A stretch of DNA of 64,000 bases from Nakamurella alba (GTDB lineage: Bacteria; Actinomycetota; Actinomycetes; Mycobacteriales; Nakamurellaceae), in NCBI RefSeq assembly GCF_009707545.1, contig NZ_WLYK01000003.1, forward strand, positions 1 through 64,000, read 5' to 3'. A model generated the notes under the pieces. It saw only the letters and a list, made by a program, of their open reading frames with translations, was not told where the DNA came from and searched no databases. The position numbers and the translations under genes were made by a program. Positions 12,218 to 22,699 of this stretch are shown here, piece after piece (positions within the stretch are counted from its first letter, which is position 1; each line of letters begins with the position of its first letter).

Positions 12218-12814
12218 TCAGGCGACGAGGCCGCGGCGGAAGCCGACGGCGACGGCCTGGGCACGGTCCCGCGCACCGAGCTTGCGGAACAGGCGGCGGG
12301 CATGGGTCTTGATGGTGTCCTCGGAGAGGAACAGCTCCTTGCCGATCTCGCCGTTGGACTGCCCCTGGCTCATCCCGCGCAGCACTTGCAGCTCGCGCTC
12401 GGTGAGCTGGGCCTGGCCGTCCACCGCGTCCCGGGGGAAGGGGATGCGCGGGCTGGTCAGCGTGTCGGCGAGGGCGGCGACGATCTCCGGCTGGGTGGCG
12501 TCCCAGCGCAGGAACCCGCGGGCGCCACAGGCGATCGCTGCGGCGATGGAGGCGGTGTCGTCCGGCGAGCCGAAGACGATGACCACGGCGGAAGGGTGGA
12601 TGGCCAGCAGCCGGCGGGTCGCCTCGATGCCACTGGTCAGCGCCCGCTGGGTGCCGATGAGGACGACGTCGGCCGCCTCCCGGCCGTACCGGCTCAGCAG
12701 CTCCTCGCCGCTGCCGACGGCGTCGATGGTGTCCACCGACGGCACCGCGGCCATGACCCGGTTGAGACCGTCACGAGCGCTCCTGCGCTCGTCGCAGATC
12801 AGCACGCTCGTCAC
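12218..12814 (-). CDS. bldM: BldM-like orphan response regulator lacking the phospho-acceptor Asp
   Basis: 198 residues: an N-terminal receiver-like domain (1-120) and a LuxR-type helix-turn-helix (~135-195). The DNA-binding end, with SNGEIGKELFLSEDTIKTH and ARRLFRKLGARDRAQAVA, matches Streptomyces BldM as I remember it, and the neighbours (sigD, guaB, whiB) match its locus. The receiver is degenerate: where BldM has Asp54 in LMDVRM, this protein reads LIGTQR with Gly54 (codon 12653-12655), and the usual C-terminal Lys region reads FLRWDA. It therefore cannot be phosphorylated at the normal site. GTG start at 12814 has GGGAGAG upstream. It diverges from whiB3. Confidence 0.85.
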   Translation of the reverse strand: MTSVLICDERRSARDGLNRVMAAVPSVDTIDAVGSGEELLSRYGREAADVVLIGTQRALTSGIEATRRLLAIHPSAVVIVFGSPDDTASIAAAIACGARGFLRWDATQPEIVAALADTLTSPRIPFPRDAVDGQAQLTERELQVLRGMSQGQSNGEIGKELFLSEDTIKTHARRLFRKLGARDRAQAVAVGFRRGLVA

Positions 12815-13416
12815 TGTTGTTCTCTCCCTCTGGGCCGGCTGGAGCGCCGGACTGTCGATCCTCCCGGGCGGGTGTTCCCCGTTCGGGTTCCTGCACCTGC
12901 AGCAAGTTGCGCAATCTGGTCAAACCGACACGCATAACGTACTCGTTCTGACGGAGTGTAGCCAGCCGATTGCCCAATGTTCGGCACGACTGACAACCTC
13001 CGTTCAGAGGTCAGTCGTCCGTGTGACGAACCACGTCCGACCGTGCTCATGGGTGACCGATCGGACCAGAAATTCCCGTCGGAGCGCACAGTCGGGATAC
13101 CTTCGGCCGATCGTCGGTGGCACAGGGTGATCAGCCACCCGGTGGTGGCAGGGGTGGTGGACTCCCCCGAAAGCTCTTCGGAGCGACGACCGTCGGCCAC
13201 ACTGTTGCACCACCCGTTCGCACCCCACCCGGGCTCTTGAACGCCGGGCCGGGATGTGACTAGGGTCATGATCACCAAGACGTCGGAATCAACGGGGATC
13301 CGACTCGCTGCCACCCGACGGAACCTGCCGCACCGGAGTCCTTGCGGTGCGGGACCCGTGGGGCGCCGGCCGTCCCCCGCTCCGGCACCCGGCACATGGT
13401 GGAGGTGGGCAGCACG
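12815..13416. other. Divergent promoter region between bldM-like gene and whiB3
   Basis: About 600 bases without a credible gene, containing the 5' regions of both regulators. The clearest structure is the dyad at 12986-13018. The rest looks like unstructured intergenic DNA. Confidence 0.5.
12986..13018. promoter_or_regulatory. Inverted repeat, candidate operator between bldM-like gene and whiB3
   Basis: ACGACTGAC (12986-12994) and GTCAGTCGT (13010-13018) form perfect 9-base arms around 15 bases. It lies about 170 bases upstream of the bldM-like start and 400 bases upstream of whiB3, so it could serve either gene. The binding protein is unknown. Confidence 0.45.
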
Positions 13417-13704
13417 ATGGCCGATACCCGACGGCTCCCCGGTCCGAACGCGGATCTGTGGGACTGGCAACTGGACGCCGCCTGTCGCGGGCTGTCCAGC
13501 GCCTTCTTCTTCCATCCCGAGGGGGAGCGGGGCCCGGCGCGGGCGCGCCGCGAGGCGCGGGCGAAAGCGATCTGCGGGGACTGCCCGGCGCTGCTCGCCT
13601 GCCGCTCGCACGCCCTCGAGGTGCACGAGCCGTACGGCATCTGGGGCGGGCTGTCCGAGGGTGAGCGTCAGCAGATCCTGACCACCGCCGCCCGGGCCAG
13701 CTGA
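13417..13704 (+). CDS. whiB3: WhiB-family iron-sulfur regulator, WhiB3 type
   Basis: 95 residues. Four cysteines of the Wbl fold are present: AACRG, then CGDCPALLAC giving C-x2-C-x5-C, followed by GIWGGLSEGER, the turn that contacts sigma region 4. LPGPNADLWDWQL, FFHPEGERG and CRSHALEVHEPYG match M. tuberculosis WhiB3 closely as I recall it. The protein carries a redox- and NO-sensitive [4Fe-4S] cluster and acts with the principal sigma factor. ATG 13417 is preferred because GGAGG lies upstream and the protein then begins as WhiB3 does; upstream ATG 13396 is the alternative. It is transcribed away from the bldM/sigD genes. Confidence 0.9.
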   Translation: MADTRRLPGPNADLWDWQLDAACRGLSSAFFFHPEGERGPARARREARAKAICGDCPALLACRSHALEVHEPYGIWGGLSEGERQQILTTAARAS

Positions 13705-13707
13705 TCC

Positions 13708-13727
13708 GCCGGTCCGGACGGACCGGC
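13708..13727 (+). terminator. Hairpin after whiB3
   Basis: GCCGGTCCG (13708-13716) pairs with CGGACCGGC (13719-13727), starting four bases after the whiB3 stop. The arms are perfect but the loop is very short. Confidence 0.5.
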
Positions 13728-14462
13728 CCCACCCGCGTGTCGCGACCGTCCTGACGGGAGTGCGTGGCGGGGCGTGCCGGTGACGTCCGGATGCGCCGTG
13801 CGTCGCGCCGTGCTGCTGCACCATGTCCACCGCCTTCCCCGTGTCCCCGTCCGGTCCCTGGCCAACCGACTGCGCTCGCTTGCCGATCCCACTGCTGTCA
13901 CTGCTGTCACTGCCGACTGCACTCACTGCCCTGATCGCTGGCTGCTCTCACTGCCGAGTGCTCCGCTGCCGGGTTCTGGACATCACGTCGCCCGACGCAC
14001 GAATGCCCCGGCCGGCGAGCCGCCGGATATCCGATCCAGTCGCACCGACCGGGGCCGGCTTGCCTCGGCCGTTCGCGCCTCGTGCCGCAAGCGCCGCGCC
14101 TGATGAGCCACTCTTTCGAGTCGTTCACCCATCTGTCACTCGTTCAGTGTAGGCCGAAGGAAGGTCGTTGCGCAGCCCTTTCACCTTTCCGTGCGGAACC
14201 GGAGGGCGAACATCCGTCGCAGATACCGATTCTCTCCACGGACGCGTGACAGGTGAGCCGGTTCCAAGGTCCTCCGATCGTGCACTCACCCTGCGTGATC
14301 AGAACGGCGTTCCCGATCGACGGAGCGCAGCGGGGACCGGGTGGGACCGATGCCCCGGCCGGGACATCACGGACGCGGATGCCGGGCGCTCCCCGTGATC
14401 GCGTCCACCCCCGGTGCAACCACGTCCGTCGGTACGGGCCCGGATCAGGTGGCGGGCCGGCA

Positions 14463-14606
14463 GGCGCGAACGAGTCGGGTGGCGCGAACGGGCCGGGTGG
14501 CGCGAACGAATCGGGTGGCGAGAACGGGCCGGCTGGCGCGAACGGCCCGGCTGGCGCGAACGGCCCGGCTGGCGCGTACGAGTCGGCTGGTGCGAATGGG
14601 CCGGGC
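14463..14606. repeat. 18-bp minisatellite, eight copies
   Basis: Eight contiguous units of 18 bases begin at 14463, 14481, 14499, 14517, 14535, 14553, 14571 and 14589. Two variants occur: GGCGCGAACGAGTCGGGT-like and GGCGCGAACGGGCCGGGT-like, ordered A-B-A-B-B-B-A-B, which suggests growth by 36-base duplication. Confidence 0.85.
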
Positions 14607-14637
14607 GCGGGCTGGCCGGGGGCGCCGTGGGCCCGAG

Positions 14638-14706
14638 GTTTCGTGACCCGGGGTTTCGTGACCCGGGGTTTCGTTGGCCAGAGGCGCCGTTGGCCAGAGG
14701 CGCCGG
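14638..14706. repeat. Short tandem repeats next to the minisatellite
   Basis: GTTTCGTGACCCGGG occurs at 14638 and 14653 with a partial third copy at 14668, followed by two copies of TTGGCCAGAGGCGCC about 16 bases apart. Confidence 0.7.
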
Positions 14707-14727
14707 GGCCTGGGGCCCGGAACGGCA

Positions 14728-14764
14728 GGAAGGGCGGCCCGGGGAGATCCCGGACCGCCCTTCC
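14728..14764 (-). terminator. Strong terminator hairpin after groEL
   Basis: GGAAGGGCGG (14728-14737) pairs with CCGCCCTTCC (14755-14764); five further inner pairs after one mismatch make a 16-position stem with a 5-base loop. It lies 100 bases past the groEL stop. Confidence 0.75.
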
Positions 14765-14863
14765 GCGGTGCTACTGGCCGATGCCGTCAGTGCTGCATCG
14801 GGTGGTGCTGGGTGTGGTGCTGGATGTCCTGCACGGTCGGCCGACGGGCCTGCCGGTCAGGCG

Positions 14864-16492
<1,629 letters not shown>

Positions 16493-16574
16493 CTACTCGA
16501 TTCTGGGTCTATGACGGACTGGGGGTGCACCGGGCGGGCACGCACGTCGACGGCGCGACCGCCCCGGAACACGA

Positions 16575-16614
16575 CTGCGCCCCGGCCCCGCGGTGTGCAA
16601 GGGCCGGGGCGCAG
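16575..16614 (-). terminator. Second hairpin between groES and groEL
   Basis: CTGCGCCCCGGCCC (16575-16588) and GGGCCGGGGCGCAG (16601-16614) are perfect 14-base arms with a 12-base loop. It may attenuate readthrough from groES into groEL or serve as an mRNA processing and stability element. Confidence 0.6.
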
Positions 16615-16626
16615 CGGGAAGAACCA

Positions 16627-16661
16627 GGCGGTGGGCCGGCTCAGCGAGCCGGCCCACCGCC
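16627..16661 (-). terminator. First hairpin after groES
   Basis: GGCGGTGGGCCGGCT (16627-16641) and AGCCGGCCCACCGCC (16647-16661) are perfect 15-base arms with a 5-base loop, beginning five bases after the groES stop. A terminator or attenuator is the natural reading. Confidence 0.65.
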
Positions 16662-16666
16662 GTCGA

Positions 16667-16966
16667 TCACTTGGAGACCTTGGCCAGCACGTCGCGTGCC
16701 GACAGGATCAGGTAGTCCTGACCCGAGTACTTGACCTCGGTGCCGCCGTACTTCGAGTAGATGACGACGTCGCCCTCGGCGACGTCCAGCGGGACACGGT
16801 TGCCGTTGTCGTCGACACGGCCCGGTCCGACGGCCAGGACGGTGCCCTCCTGGGGCTTCTCCTTGGCGGTGTCGGGGATGACGATGCCGGACGCGGTCGT
16901 CGTTTCGGCCTCGTTGGCCTGGACGAGGATCTTGTCCTCGAGCGGCTGGATCTTCACGCTCGCCAC
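16667..16966 (-). CDS. groES: 10-kDa co-chaperonin GroES
   Basis: 99 residues, the heptameric lid for GroEL. It shows [11 protein letters not shown], the mobile loop [52 protein letters not shown] and the end [13 protein letters not shown]. The GTG start at 16966 has a strong GGGGGAGG site upstream. It is transcribed from a promoter overlapped by a CIRCE element. Confidence 0.96.
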   Translation of the reverse strand: MASVKIQPLEDKILVQANEAETTTASGIVIPDTAKEKPQEGTVLAVGPGRVDDNGNRVPLDVAEGDVVIYSKYGGTEVKYSGQDYLILSARDVLAKVSK

Positions 16967-17083
16967 GGTGTGACCTCCCCCTTCTGGGGTTTGTGAAAGC
17001 TGGATGACTGGCTGGACCTGTTGCTGCGAACGGAGCCGGGGCGGCCCGTCGTCGCGGGTGCCGGGCCGTCACTGCACCGTTCA

Positions 17084-17110
17084 CTGGCACTCTAACCACG
17101 AGAGTGCCAG
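17084..17110 (-). promoter_or_regulatory. CIRCE element (HrcA operator)
   Basis: CTGGCACTC (17084-17092), nine bases, GAGTGCCAG (17102-17110): a perfect inverted repeat matching the CIRCE layout (consensus TTAGCACTC-N9-GAGTGCTAA) at every position except the outer bases. It overlaps the -10 and spacer of the groES promoter, so HrcA binding should block transcription until heat shock. Confidence 0.88.
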
Positions 17111-17117
17111 ACCTCAA
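17089..17117 (-). promoter_or_regulatory. groES-groEL promoter
   Basis: On the minus strand, -35 TTGAGG (17112-17117), a 17-base spacer and -10 TAGAGT (17089-17094), upstream of groES and interleaved with CIRCE. It leaves a leader of about 115 bases. Confidence 0.6.
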
Positions 17118-17260
17118 CCGCCGGGGGTGTCCGGATGACGGGACTTCGATGGCAGACCGCTGTGAACCGGTGTCCGGCCGTGTGCGGTCCGCTGCCCGGC
17201 CGGGCCGTCGGTCCGGCCGTCGGGCCTGCGGCCGGAGCCGGGCAGCACCGGAGCGGTGGG

Positions 17261-18352
17261 TCAGGCCACGGAGACGGTGCCGACCGGGAGCCCCGGATCC
17301 CCGCCCAGCGCATCCGGCGACACCGGCCGCCCGGACCGCGCGACGTGTGCGCCCACGGCGGCGATCATCGCGCCGTTGTCCGTGCACAGACCGGGCCGGG
17401 GCACCCGCAGCTGCAGACCGGCCGCGGCACAGCGTTCCTCGGACAGCCCGCGGATGCGGGAGTTCGCCGCCACGCCGCCGGCCACCACGACGGTGCCGAT
17501 GCCGAGATCGGTGGCCGCCCGCACCGTCTTGGCGGTGAGGACGTCGGCGACGGCCTCCTGGAAGGAGGCGCAGATGTCCGCCACCGGGACCGGCAACCCA
17601 TCCCGCTGCAGCCCTTCGACATGGCGGGCGACCGCGGTCTTCAGCCCGGAGAAGGAGAAGTCGTAGGGCGCGTCCCGGGGCCCGGTGAGACCGCGCGGGA
17701 AACGGATCGCGGTGGGATCGCCCTCGGCGGCCAGCTTGTCGATGACCGGACCGCCGGGGTAACCGAGGCCGAGCAGCCGGGCCACCTTGTCGTAGGCCTC
17801 CCCGGCCGCGTCGTCGACGGTGGTGCCGATCTCGGTGATCGCGTCGGGCACCTCACCGCCGAGGCTGGTCACCTTCAGCAGCTGGGTGTGCCCGCCGGAG
17901 ACCAGCAGCGCCAGGGTGGGCGAGGGCAGCGGGCCGTGCTCGAGGGTGTCCGCGGCGACATGACCGGCCAGGTGGTTCACCCCGAAGAGCGGTACGTCCC
18001 AGGCCGCCGCGTAGGCCTTCGCCGCGGCGATGCCGACCAGCAGCGCGCCGGCCAGGCCCGGACCGCTGGTGACCGCGACGGCGTCCACGTCGCGGTGCCG
18101 CAGGCCGGCCTTGTCGAAGGCGCTGCGCACGGTCGCCGTCATCGACTCGAGGTGCGCGCGGGACGCGATCTCCGGCACCACCCCGCCGAACCGGGCGTGC
18201 AGGTCCTGGCTGGAGGCCAGCTCGTGGCCGAGCAACTCCGGCCCGCCGTCGGTGATCCGGACCAGACCGGCGCCGGTCTCGTCGCAGGAGGACTCGATCC
18301 CGAGGATCACCGCACCGGGGCCGAGCACCGGCGCTCCAGTCGGGGCACTCAT
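17261..18352 (-). CDS. tsaD: tRNA threonylcarbamoyladenosine synthase catalytic subunit TsaD
   Basis: 363 residues. With TsaB and TsaE it transfers threonylcarbamoyl to A37 of ANN-reading tRNAs. Motifs: [12 protein letters not shown] at the ATP site, metal-binding [45 protein letters not shown], and [13 protein letters not shown]. The start at 18352 overlaps the rimI stop (ATGA); the longer upstream frame runs through rimI out of frame and is rejected. The order tsaB-rimI-tsaD is standard for Actinobacteria. Confidence 0.96.
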   Translation of the reverse strand: MSAPTGAPVLGPGAVILGIESSCDETGAGLVRITDGGPELLGHELASSQDLHARFGGVVPEIASRAHLESMTATVRSAFDKAGLRHRDVDAVAVTSGPGLAGALLVGIAAAKAYAAAWDVPLFGVNHLAGHVAADTLEHGPLPSPTLALLVSGGHTQLLKVTSLGGEVPDAITEIGTTVDDAAGEAYDKVARLLGLGYPGGPVIDKLAAEGDPTAIRFPRGLTGPRDAPYDFSFSGLKTAVARHVEGLQRDGLPVPVADICASFQEAVADVLTAKTVRAATDLGIGTVVVAGGVAANSRIRGLSEERCAAAGLQLRVPRPGLCTDNGAMIAAVGAHVARSGRPVSPDALGGDPGLPVGTVSVA

Positions 18353-18831
18353 GCTGCCTTCACCGCCTTCTCCATGGTCCAGGCATCGGCACCGCTGGGC
18401 TGGTAGTAGTGCCGGCGCAGTCCGAGCCGCACGAACCCGACCGACTCGTACAGGCTGATGGCCGGCACGTTGTCCGTGCGCACCTCCAGCAGTACCCGGC
18501 GACCGGGTGCCGCCGCGAGCAGGTCCGCCAGCAGCTGCCGCCCCAGACCCCGCCCCTGGAACTCCGGGTCGATGCCGATGGTCTGCACCTCGGCCTCGCC
18601 GCCCGGCTCGTCCGGCGGCCCGACCAGCGCGATCCCGGCGTAACCGATGACCCGCTCGCCCTCCAGCGCGACCGAGTAGTGGTGCCCGGCGGCCAGTTCC
18701 GCGAAGAACATCGCCGAGGTCCACGGCGAGTCACCGGGGAAGAGCACCTGCTCCAGGTGCTCGAGCTGGTCGATCTGCCACCAGCGCAGCGGGTGCAGCG
18801 CCGGCGCGTCGCCGGCAGTGGGTCGGGTCAT
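18349..18831 (-). CDS. rimI: Ribosomal protein S18 alanine N-acetyltransferase-like GNAT protein
   Basis: 160 residues, GNAT fold. [16 protein letters not shown] at the N-terminus, the acetyl-CoA loop [39 protein letters not shown] at the C-terminus. The RimI family acetylates the N-terminal Ala of S18 in E. coli; in Actinobacteria the target may be broader. It sits seven bases after tsaB and overlaps tsaD by four. Confidence 0.92.
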   Translation of the reverse strand: MTRPTAGDAPALHPLRWWQIDQLEHLEQVLFPGDSPWTSAMFFAELAAGHHYSVALEGERVIGYAGIALVGPPDEPGGEAEVQTIGIDPEFQGRGLGRQLLADLLAAAPGRRVLLEVRTDNVPAISLYESVGFVRLGLRRHYYQPSGADAWTMEKAVKAA

Positions 18832-18838
18832 CGCGCGG

Positions 18839-19579
18839 TCACCGCTGTCCCGGCGCGGCGGGACCGAGCACGGACTTGCGGGTGGTGGGCTCGACGGCGT
18901 CCGGCTTGCGCAGGTAGAGCGGGGTGAGCGGGCCGGGCACGGCGCCGGTGAGCAGGGCCCGCATGGCGCGCTCGACCAGCCCCCAGCCGATCTCCCGGTG
19001 CACCGGGACGACGGGCAGGCCGAAGTGCTCGGCCGCGAGTTCCGCGCCGGCCCCGATCACCTGCACCGGCGCGGCGGCGGCTGCGGTGAGCCACTGGGCG
19101 AGCCCGGTGGCGGGCAGCACCTCCGGCCCGACGATCCGGCGGCCGTCCGGGCGGTACGCCGAGGCGTACACCTCGCGCCGGCGGGCGTCGGTGACCACCA
19201 GGAACTCCCCGGCGGCCGGGGCGTGCGCGCCGGCGACGGCGTCGTGGCTGGGCACACCGTGCACCGGGATCTCGAGGGCGTCGCCGAGCGCGGCCGCGGT
19301 GGCGATGCCCACCCGCAGGCCGGTGAACGGCCCCGGCCCCAGGCCGACCACCACGGCGTCGACGTCGCGCAGGCCGAAGCCGGCGTCGCCCAGCGTCTGT
19401 TTCGCCAGCGGGATCAGCTGCTCGACGTGCCGCCGCCCGTCGGTCTCCAGGCGTTCGGCGAGCAGCTCGTGCAGCGGCCCGGGCCCGTCCGGGCCGATCT
19501 CCACCTCGTGCGGCCGGCGCACGGTCGCCACCGCCGCAGTCACCGCAGGCGTCGACGTGTCCAGGGCCAGGATCAGCAC
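18839..19579 (-). CDS. tsaB: tRNA threonylcarbamoyladenosine biosynthesis protein TsaB
   Basis: 246 residues, an inactive TsaD paralogue that scaffolds the t6A complex. Motifs: LILALDTSTPAVTAAV, the stretch GLGPGPFTGLRVGIATAAALG, and VVTDARRREVYASAY. GTG at 19579 puts the first strand of the ASKHA fold at the start, as usual; the open frame goes further upstream without similarity. First gene of the tsaB-rimI-tsaD set; unlike in related genomes, tsaE is not directly upstream but about 5 kb away. Confidence 0.93.
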   Translation of the reverse strand: MLILALDTSTPAVTAAVATVRRPHEVEIGPDGPGPLHELLAERLETDGRRHVEQLIPLAKQTLGDAGFGLRDVDAVVVGLGPGPFTGLRVGIATAAALGDALEIPVHGVPSHDAVAGAHAPAAGEFLVVTDARRREVYASAYRPDGRRIVGPEVLPATGLAQWLTAAAAAPVQVIGAGAELAAEHFGLPVVPVHREIGWGLVERAMRALLTGAVPGPLTPLYLRKPDAVEPTTRKSVLGPAAPGQR

Positions 19580-19644
19580 GCGGACGATCTTAGGGCGTGT
19601 CCGCCCACCCCCGACCGGTCGGAGCGGCAGCGCCTGGCCCCCTG

Positions 19645-19753
19645 TTCCCGCGATGATCAACATCGTCTGCGCGTACGAAACCGTCGACTCCTGCCCCACC
19701 CGTCCCTTTGCCGCCCCGGAACCACGCGCCTGCGAAGTTGATCATCGCGGGAA
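19645..19753. repeat. Dispersed intergenic repeat, copy A, with 17-bp inverted ends
   Basis: TTCCCGCGATGATCAAC (19645-19661) is perfectly inverted as GTTGATCATCGCGGGAA (19737-19753). The interior from 19655 (GATCAACATCGTCTGCGCG through CGACTCCTGCCCCACCCG) matches, in reverse complement, two copies at 50191-50353. It lies between tsaB and the lacI gene, where the conserved t6A locus is interrupted. Confidence 0.65.
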
Positions 19754-19804
19754 GGGGTGGCCGCGGCGGGTGGGGGTGGCACGGTCTGCTCTAACGTGAG
19801 CCGG

Positions 19805-20860
19805 GTGGCCGACCACGTGACGCTCGCCGATGTCGCCAAGGTGGCCGGCGTGTCACTGGCTACCGCGTCCCGGGCACTGAACGGCGCCGCGAACCGCACC
19901 GTGCGCGCCGACCTGCGCGACCGGGTGCTGCGGGCCGCGACCGAACTCCGCTACTCCCCCAACGCGAACGCCCAGGCCATGGCGCGGGGCGCGACCTCCA
20001 CCGTCGGCCTCGTCGTGCACGACATCGCCGACCCGTTCGCGGCCGCGATCGCCTCCGGGGTGATGGCGGCCGCCGGCGAGCGCGGGCTCATCGTCACCAT
20101 CGCCTCCACCCTGTGGGACCCGGCGGCCGAGATCCGGCACGTGGAGGCGCTGCGCCGGGCCCGGGCCCGCACGGTGATCCTGGCCGGCTCGCGGTTCACC
20201 GACGAGGAGTCCGAGCGCCGGTTGCTGATGGAGATCAGCCAGATCACGGCGGCCGGCGGGCATGTTGCCACGGTCGGCCAGCAGCTGCCGGGCGTGCCCG
20301 CTGTGCTGCTCGACAACCTCGGCGGCGCACGGCGTCTCGCCCGGGTGCTGTGGACCCTCGGGTACCGCAGCTTCGCCGTGCTCTCCGGCCCGGAGAGCCT
20401 GCAGACCAGCGAGGAACGGCTCTCCGGGTTCCGCACCGGGCTCGCCGACTGCGGACACGATCTCCCTGCCGAGAACATCATCGGCACCCAGCTCACCCGG
20501 GACGGCGGCTACGTCGCGATGACCGAACTGCTGGACCGGGAGATCGAGGTCGAGGCGGTGTTCGCCGTCAACGACGTGATGGCGGTCGGCGCGATGGCGG
20601 CGCTGCGGGAGCAGGGCTGGGAGGTGCCGCGCGACATGGCACTCGCCGGCTTCGACGACATCACCACTTTGCGCGACATCCAGCCGCCGCTCACCACGGT
20701 CCGGGTGCCGCTGGCGCACCTCGGCCGGCGCGCGCTCGAACTCGCCCTGGGCCCGGCCGACGGCCCGGAGCCACCGCGCGGCGACGAATTCGACGGCCCT
20801 GCCCTGCCCGCCGTCCCCGGGGAGGTGGTGGTTCGGGCGAGCACCCCGCTCCGGACCTGA
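19805..20860 (+). CDS. LacI-family transcriptional regulator
   Basis: About 351 residues. N-terminal helix-turn-helix and hinge: TLADVAKVAGVSLATASRALNG, then ATELRYSPNANAQAMARG. The rest is a periplasmic-binding-protein-like effector domain (VGLVVHDIADPFAAAIASGV, VFAVNDVMAVGAMAALREQG, LAGFDDITTLRDIQPPLTTVRVP). The ligand is probably a sugar or sugar derivative but cannot be told. Starts at GTG 19805 or 19796; no clear ribosome site, so the mRNA may be leaderless. It is followed in the same direction by an amidohydrolase gene, a possible target. Confidence 0.9.
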   Translation: MADHVTLADVAKVAGVSLATASRALNGAANRTVRADLRDRVLRAATELRYSPNANAQAMARGATSTVGLVVHDIADPFAAAIASGVMAAAGERGLIVTIASTLWDPAAEIRHVEALRRARARTVILAGSRFTDEESERRLLMEISQITAAGGHVATVGQQLPGVPAVLLDNLGGARRLARVLWTLGYRSFAVLSGPESLQTSEERLSGFRTGLADCGHDLPAENIIGTQLTRDGGYVAMTELLDREIEVEAVFAVNDVMAVGAMAALREQGWEVPRDMALAGFDDITTLRDIQPPLTTVRVPLAHLGRRALELALGPADGPEPPRGDEFDGPALPAVPGEVVVRASTPLRT

Positions 20861-20874
20861 CCCCGCCACTCCGC

Positions 20875-20995
<121 letters not shown>

Positions 20996-21022
20996 CGTCA
21001 GTACCGGCTCCGGAAGGACGAC

Positions 21023-22699
21023 ATGCACCACCCCGGAGCAACTCGACCCACGCCGCCCGTCCCGACATCCGCCGACCGCGGTACCGGCGCAGGCCAGGCG
21101 GACCTGGTGATCCGCAACGCCGCTCCCGCCATCGGCGGTCCTGCGGCGCTGGCTGTCCGCGCGGGCCGGATCGTTGGCGCGACCGCCGATCCGCGGGGGT
21201 CGGCGGACTGGACCGGTCCCTCCACCGAGGTGGTCGACGCCGGGGGCGGCACCCTGCTGCCCGGCTTCGTCGACGCCCACGTGCACCCCGTCACCGCCGG
21301 ACGCAACATGCTCACCGTCGACCTCGCCGGCGCCCCGGACGCCGACGCCTACCTGTCCCGGATCGCGGCCTGGGTGCAGGCGCATCCCGGCGACGGCTGG
21401 GTCACCGGCGGCGGCTGGTCGATGGAACACTTCCCGGGCGGTCTGCCCCGCCGCGAGGTGCTGGACGCAGTCACCGGGGGACGACCGGCCTTCCTCTACA
21501 ACCGCGACGTGCACGGCGCCTGGTCGAACACCGAGGCGCTGCGCCGGGGCGGGATCGACCACACCACACCGGATCCCGCGGACGGCCGGATCGAGCGGGA
21601 CCCGGACGGCCGACCCGCCGGCATGCTGCACGAGGGCGCGGCCTACGCCTTCGAGACCGATGTGCTGCCGGCCCCTGGCGTCGACGATCTGGCCGCGGCG
21701 ATCCTCGCGGCCCAGACCCGCTTGCACGCCTGGGGTGTCACCAGTTGGCAGGATGCCTGGGTCACGCCGGACTCCGCGCGGGCCTACCACTCGCTCGCCG
21801 TCGACGGCCGGCTGCGGTCCCGGACCGTCGGCGCGCTGTGGTGGGACCGGCACCGTGGCCTGGAGCAGCTCGACGAACTGGCCGACCGCCGGGACGCCCT
21901 GCGGCACAGCACGTTCGCACCGACCACCGTGAAGATCATGGTCGACGGGGTGCTGGAGAACAGCACCGGTGCACTGCTCGAGCCGTACTGCCGGTGCGAC
22001 GGGATGCCCGGCGCCGACCGGGGCCTGGTCTACGTCGACCCCGAGATCCTCTCCCCGGCCGTCGATCTGCTGGAGCAGCACGGCTTCCAGGTGCACCTGC
22101 ACGCGATCGGCGATCGTGCCGTCCGGATGTCGCTGGACGCCGTGCAGCACGCCCGTACCCGGCGGCCGGACCCCGGACTGCGCCATCACATCGCGCACGT
22201 GCAGGTGATCGACCCGGCGGACCTGCCACGGTTCGCCGCACTCGGCGTCACCGCGAACCTGCAGACCTACTGGGCCCAGCACGAACCCCAGATGGACGAG
22301 CTCACCGCGCCGTTCCTGGGAGAGCGGCGCACCGCGCTGCAGTACCCGTTCCGGACCCTCGCCGACAGCGGCGCCGGTCTGGCGATGGGCAGCGACTGGC
22401 CGGTCACCACGGCCGACCCGCTGCGCCAGCTCGAGGTGGCTGTGCGCCGCCGCGACCCGGACGACCGGGACAGCCCGGTCTTCCTCGCCGGGGAGGAGCT
22501 GTCGCTGGACACCGCGCTGAGGGCGTTCACCGCCGGGTCGGCAGCGGTCAACCACGATCCGGACGCCGAAGATCTGTCCGTCGGCAGTCGTGCGGACATC
22601 GTCCTGACGGACGTCGATCTCGCCGCACTGGAGGGCCGGATCGCCGATGCCCGGGTGGTTCTCACCGTCGTCGACGGCGAGATCGTCCACCAGGCATGA
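21023..22699 (+). CDS. Amidohydrolase family 3 protein (YtcJ-like)
   Basis: 558 residues. The metallo-hydrolase core starts with GFVDAHVHPVTAG (His86, His88). Family-3 marks follow: GWVTGGGWSMEHFPGGLP, RDVHGAWSNTEALR, TVKIMVDGVLENSTGALLEPY (with the bridging Lys), VHLHAIGDRAVRMSLDA, and the Asp motif AMGSDWPVTTADPL. Members hydrolyse diverse N-acyl or amide substrates and the substrate here is unknown. No signal peptide. It follows lacI behind a microsatellite. Confidence 0.88.
   Translation: MHHPGATRPTPPVPTSADRGTGAGQADLVIRNAAPAIGGPAALAVRAGRIVGATADPRGSADWTGPSTEVVDAGGGTLLPGFVDAHVHPVTAGRNMLTVDLAGAPDADAYLSRIAAWVQAHPGDGWVTGGGWSMEHFPGGLPRREVLDAVTGGRPAFLYNRDVHGAWSNTEALRRGGIDHTTPDPADGRIERDPDGRPAGMLHEGAAYAFETDVLPAPGVDDLAAAILAAQTRLHAWGVTSWQDAWVTPDSARAYHSLAVDGRLRSRTVGALWWDRHRGLEQLDELADRRDALRHSTFAPTTVKIMVDGVLENSTGALLEPYCRCDGMPGADRGLVYVDPEILSPAVDLLEQHGFQVHLHAIGDRAVRMSLDAVQHARTRRPDPGLRHHIAHVQVIDPADLPRFAALGVTANLQTYWAQHEPQMDELTAPFLGERRTALQYPFRTLADSGAGLAMGSDWPVTTADPLRQLEVAVRRRDPDDRDSPVFLAGEELSLDTALRAFTAGSAAVNHDPDAEDLSVGSRADIVLTDVDLAALEGRIADARVVLTVVDGEIVHQA

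Larger units (their letters stand above)
13705..14863. other. 1.16-kb repeat-rich intergenic region between whiB3 and groEL
   Basis: Open frames exist on both strands but none has a ribosome site or family motif, and the longest plus-strand frame runs antisense into groEL. The region holds short CACTGCTGT-type repeats near 13890-13925, an 18-bp minisatellite (14463-14606), a 15-bp repeat (14638-14667) and the groEL terminator. I see no tRNA. Confidence 0.5.

Noticed and set aside
14463-14606. Possible CRISPR array
   Set aside because: The units are contiguous 18-mers without spacers and no cas gene is near.
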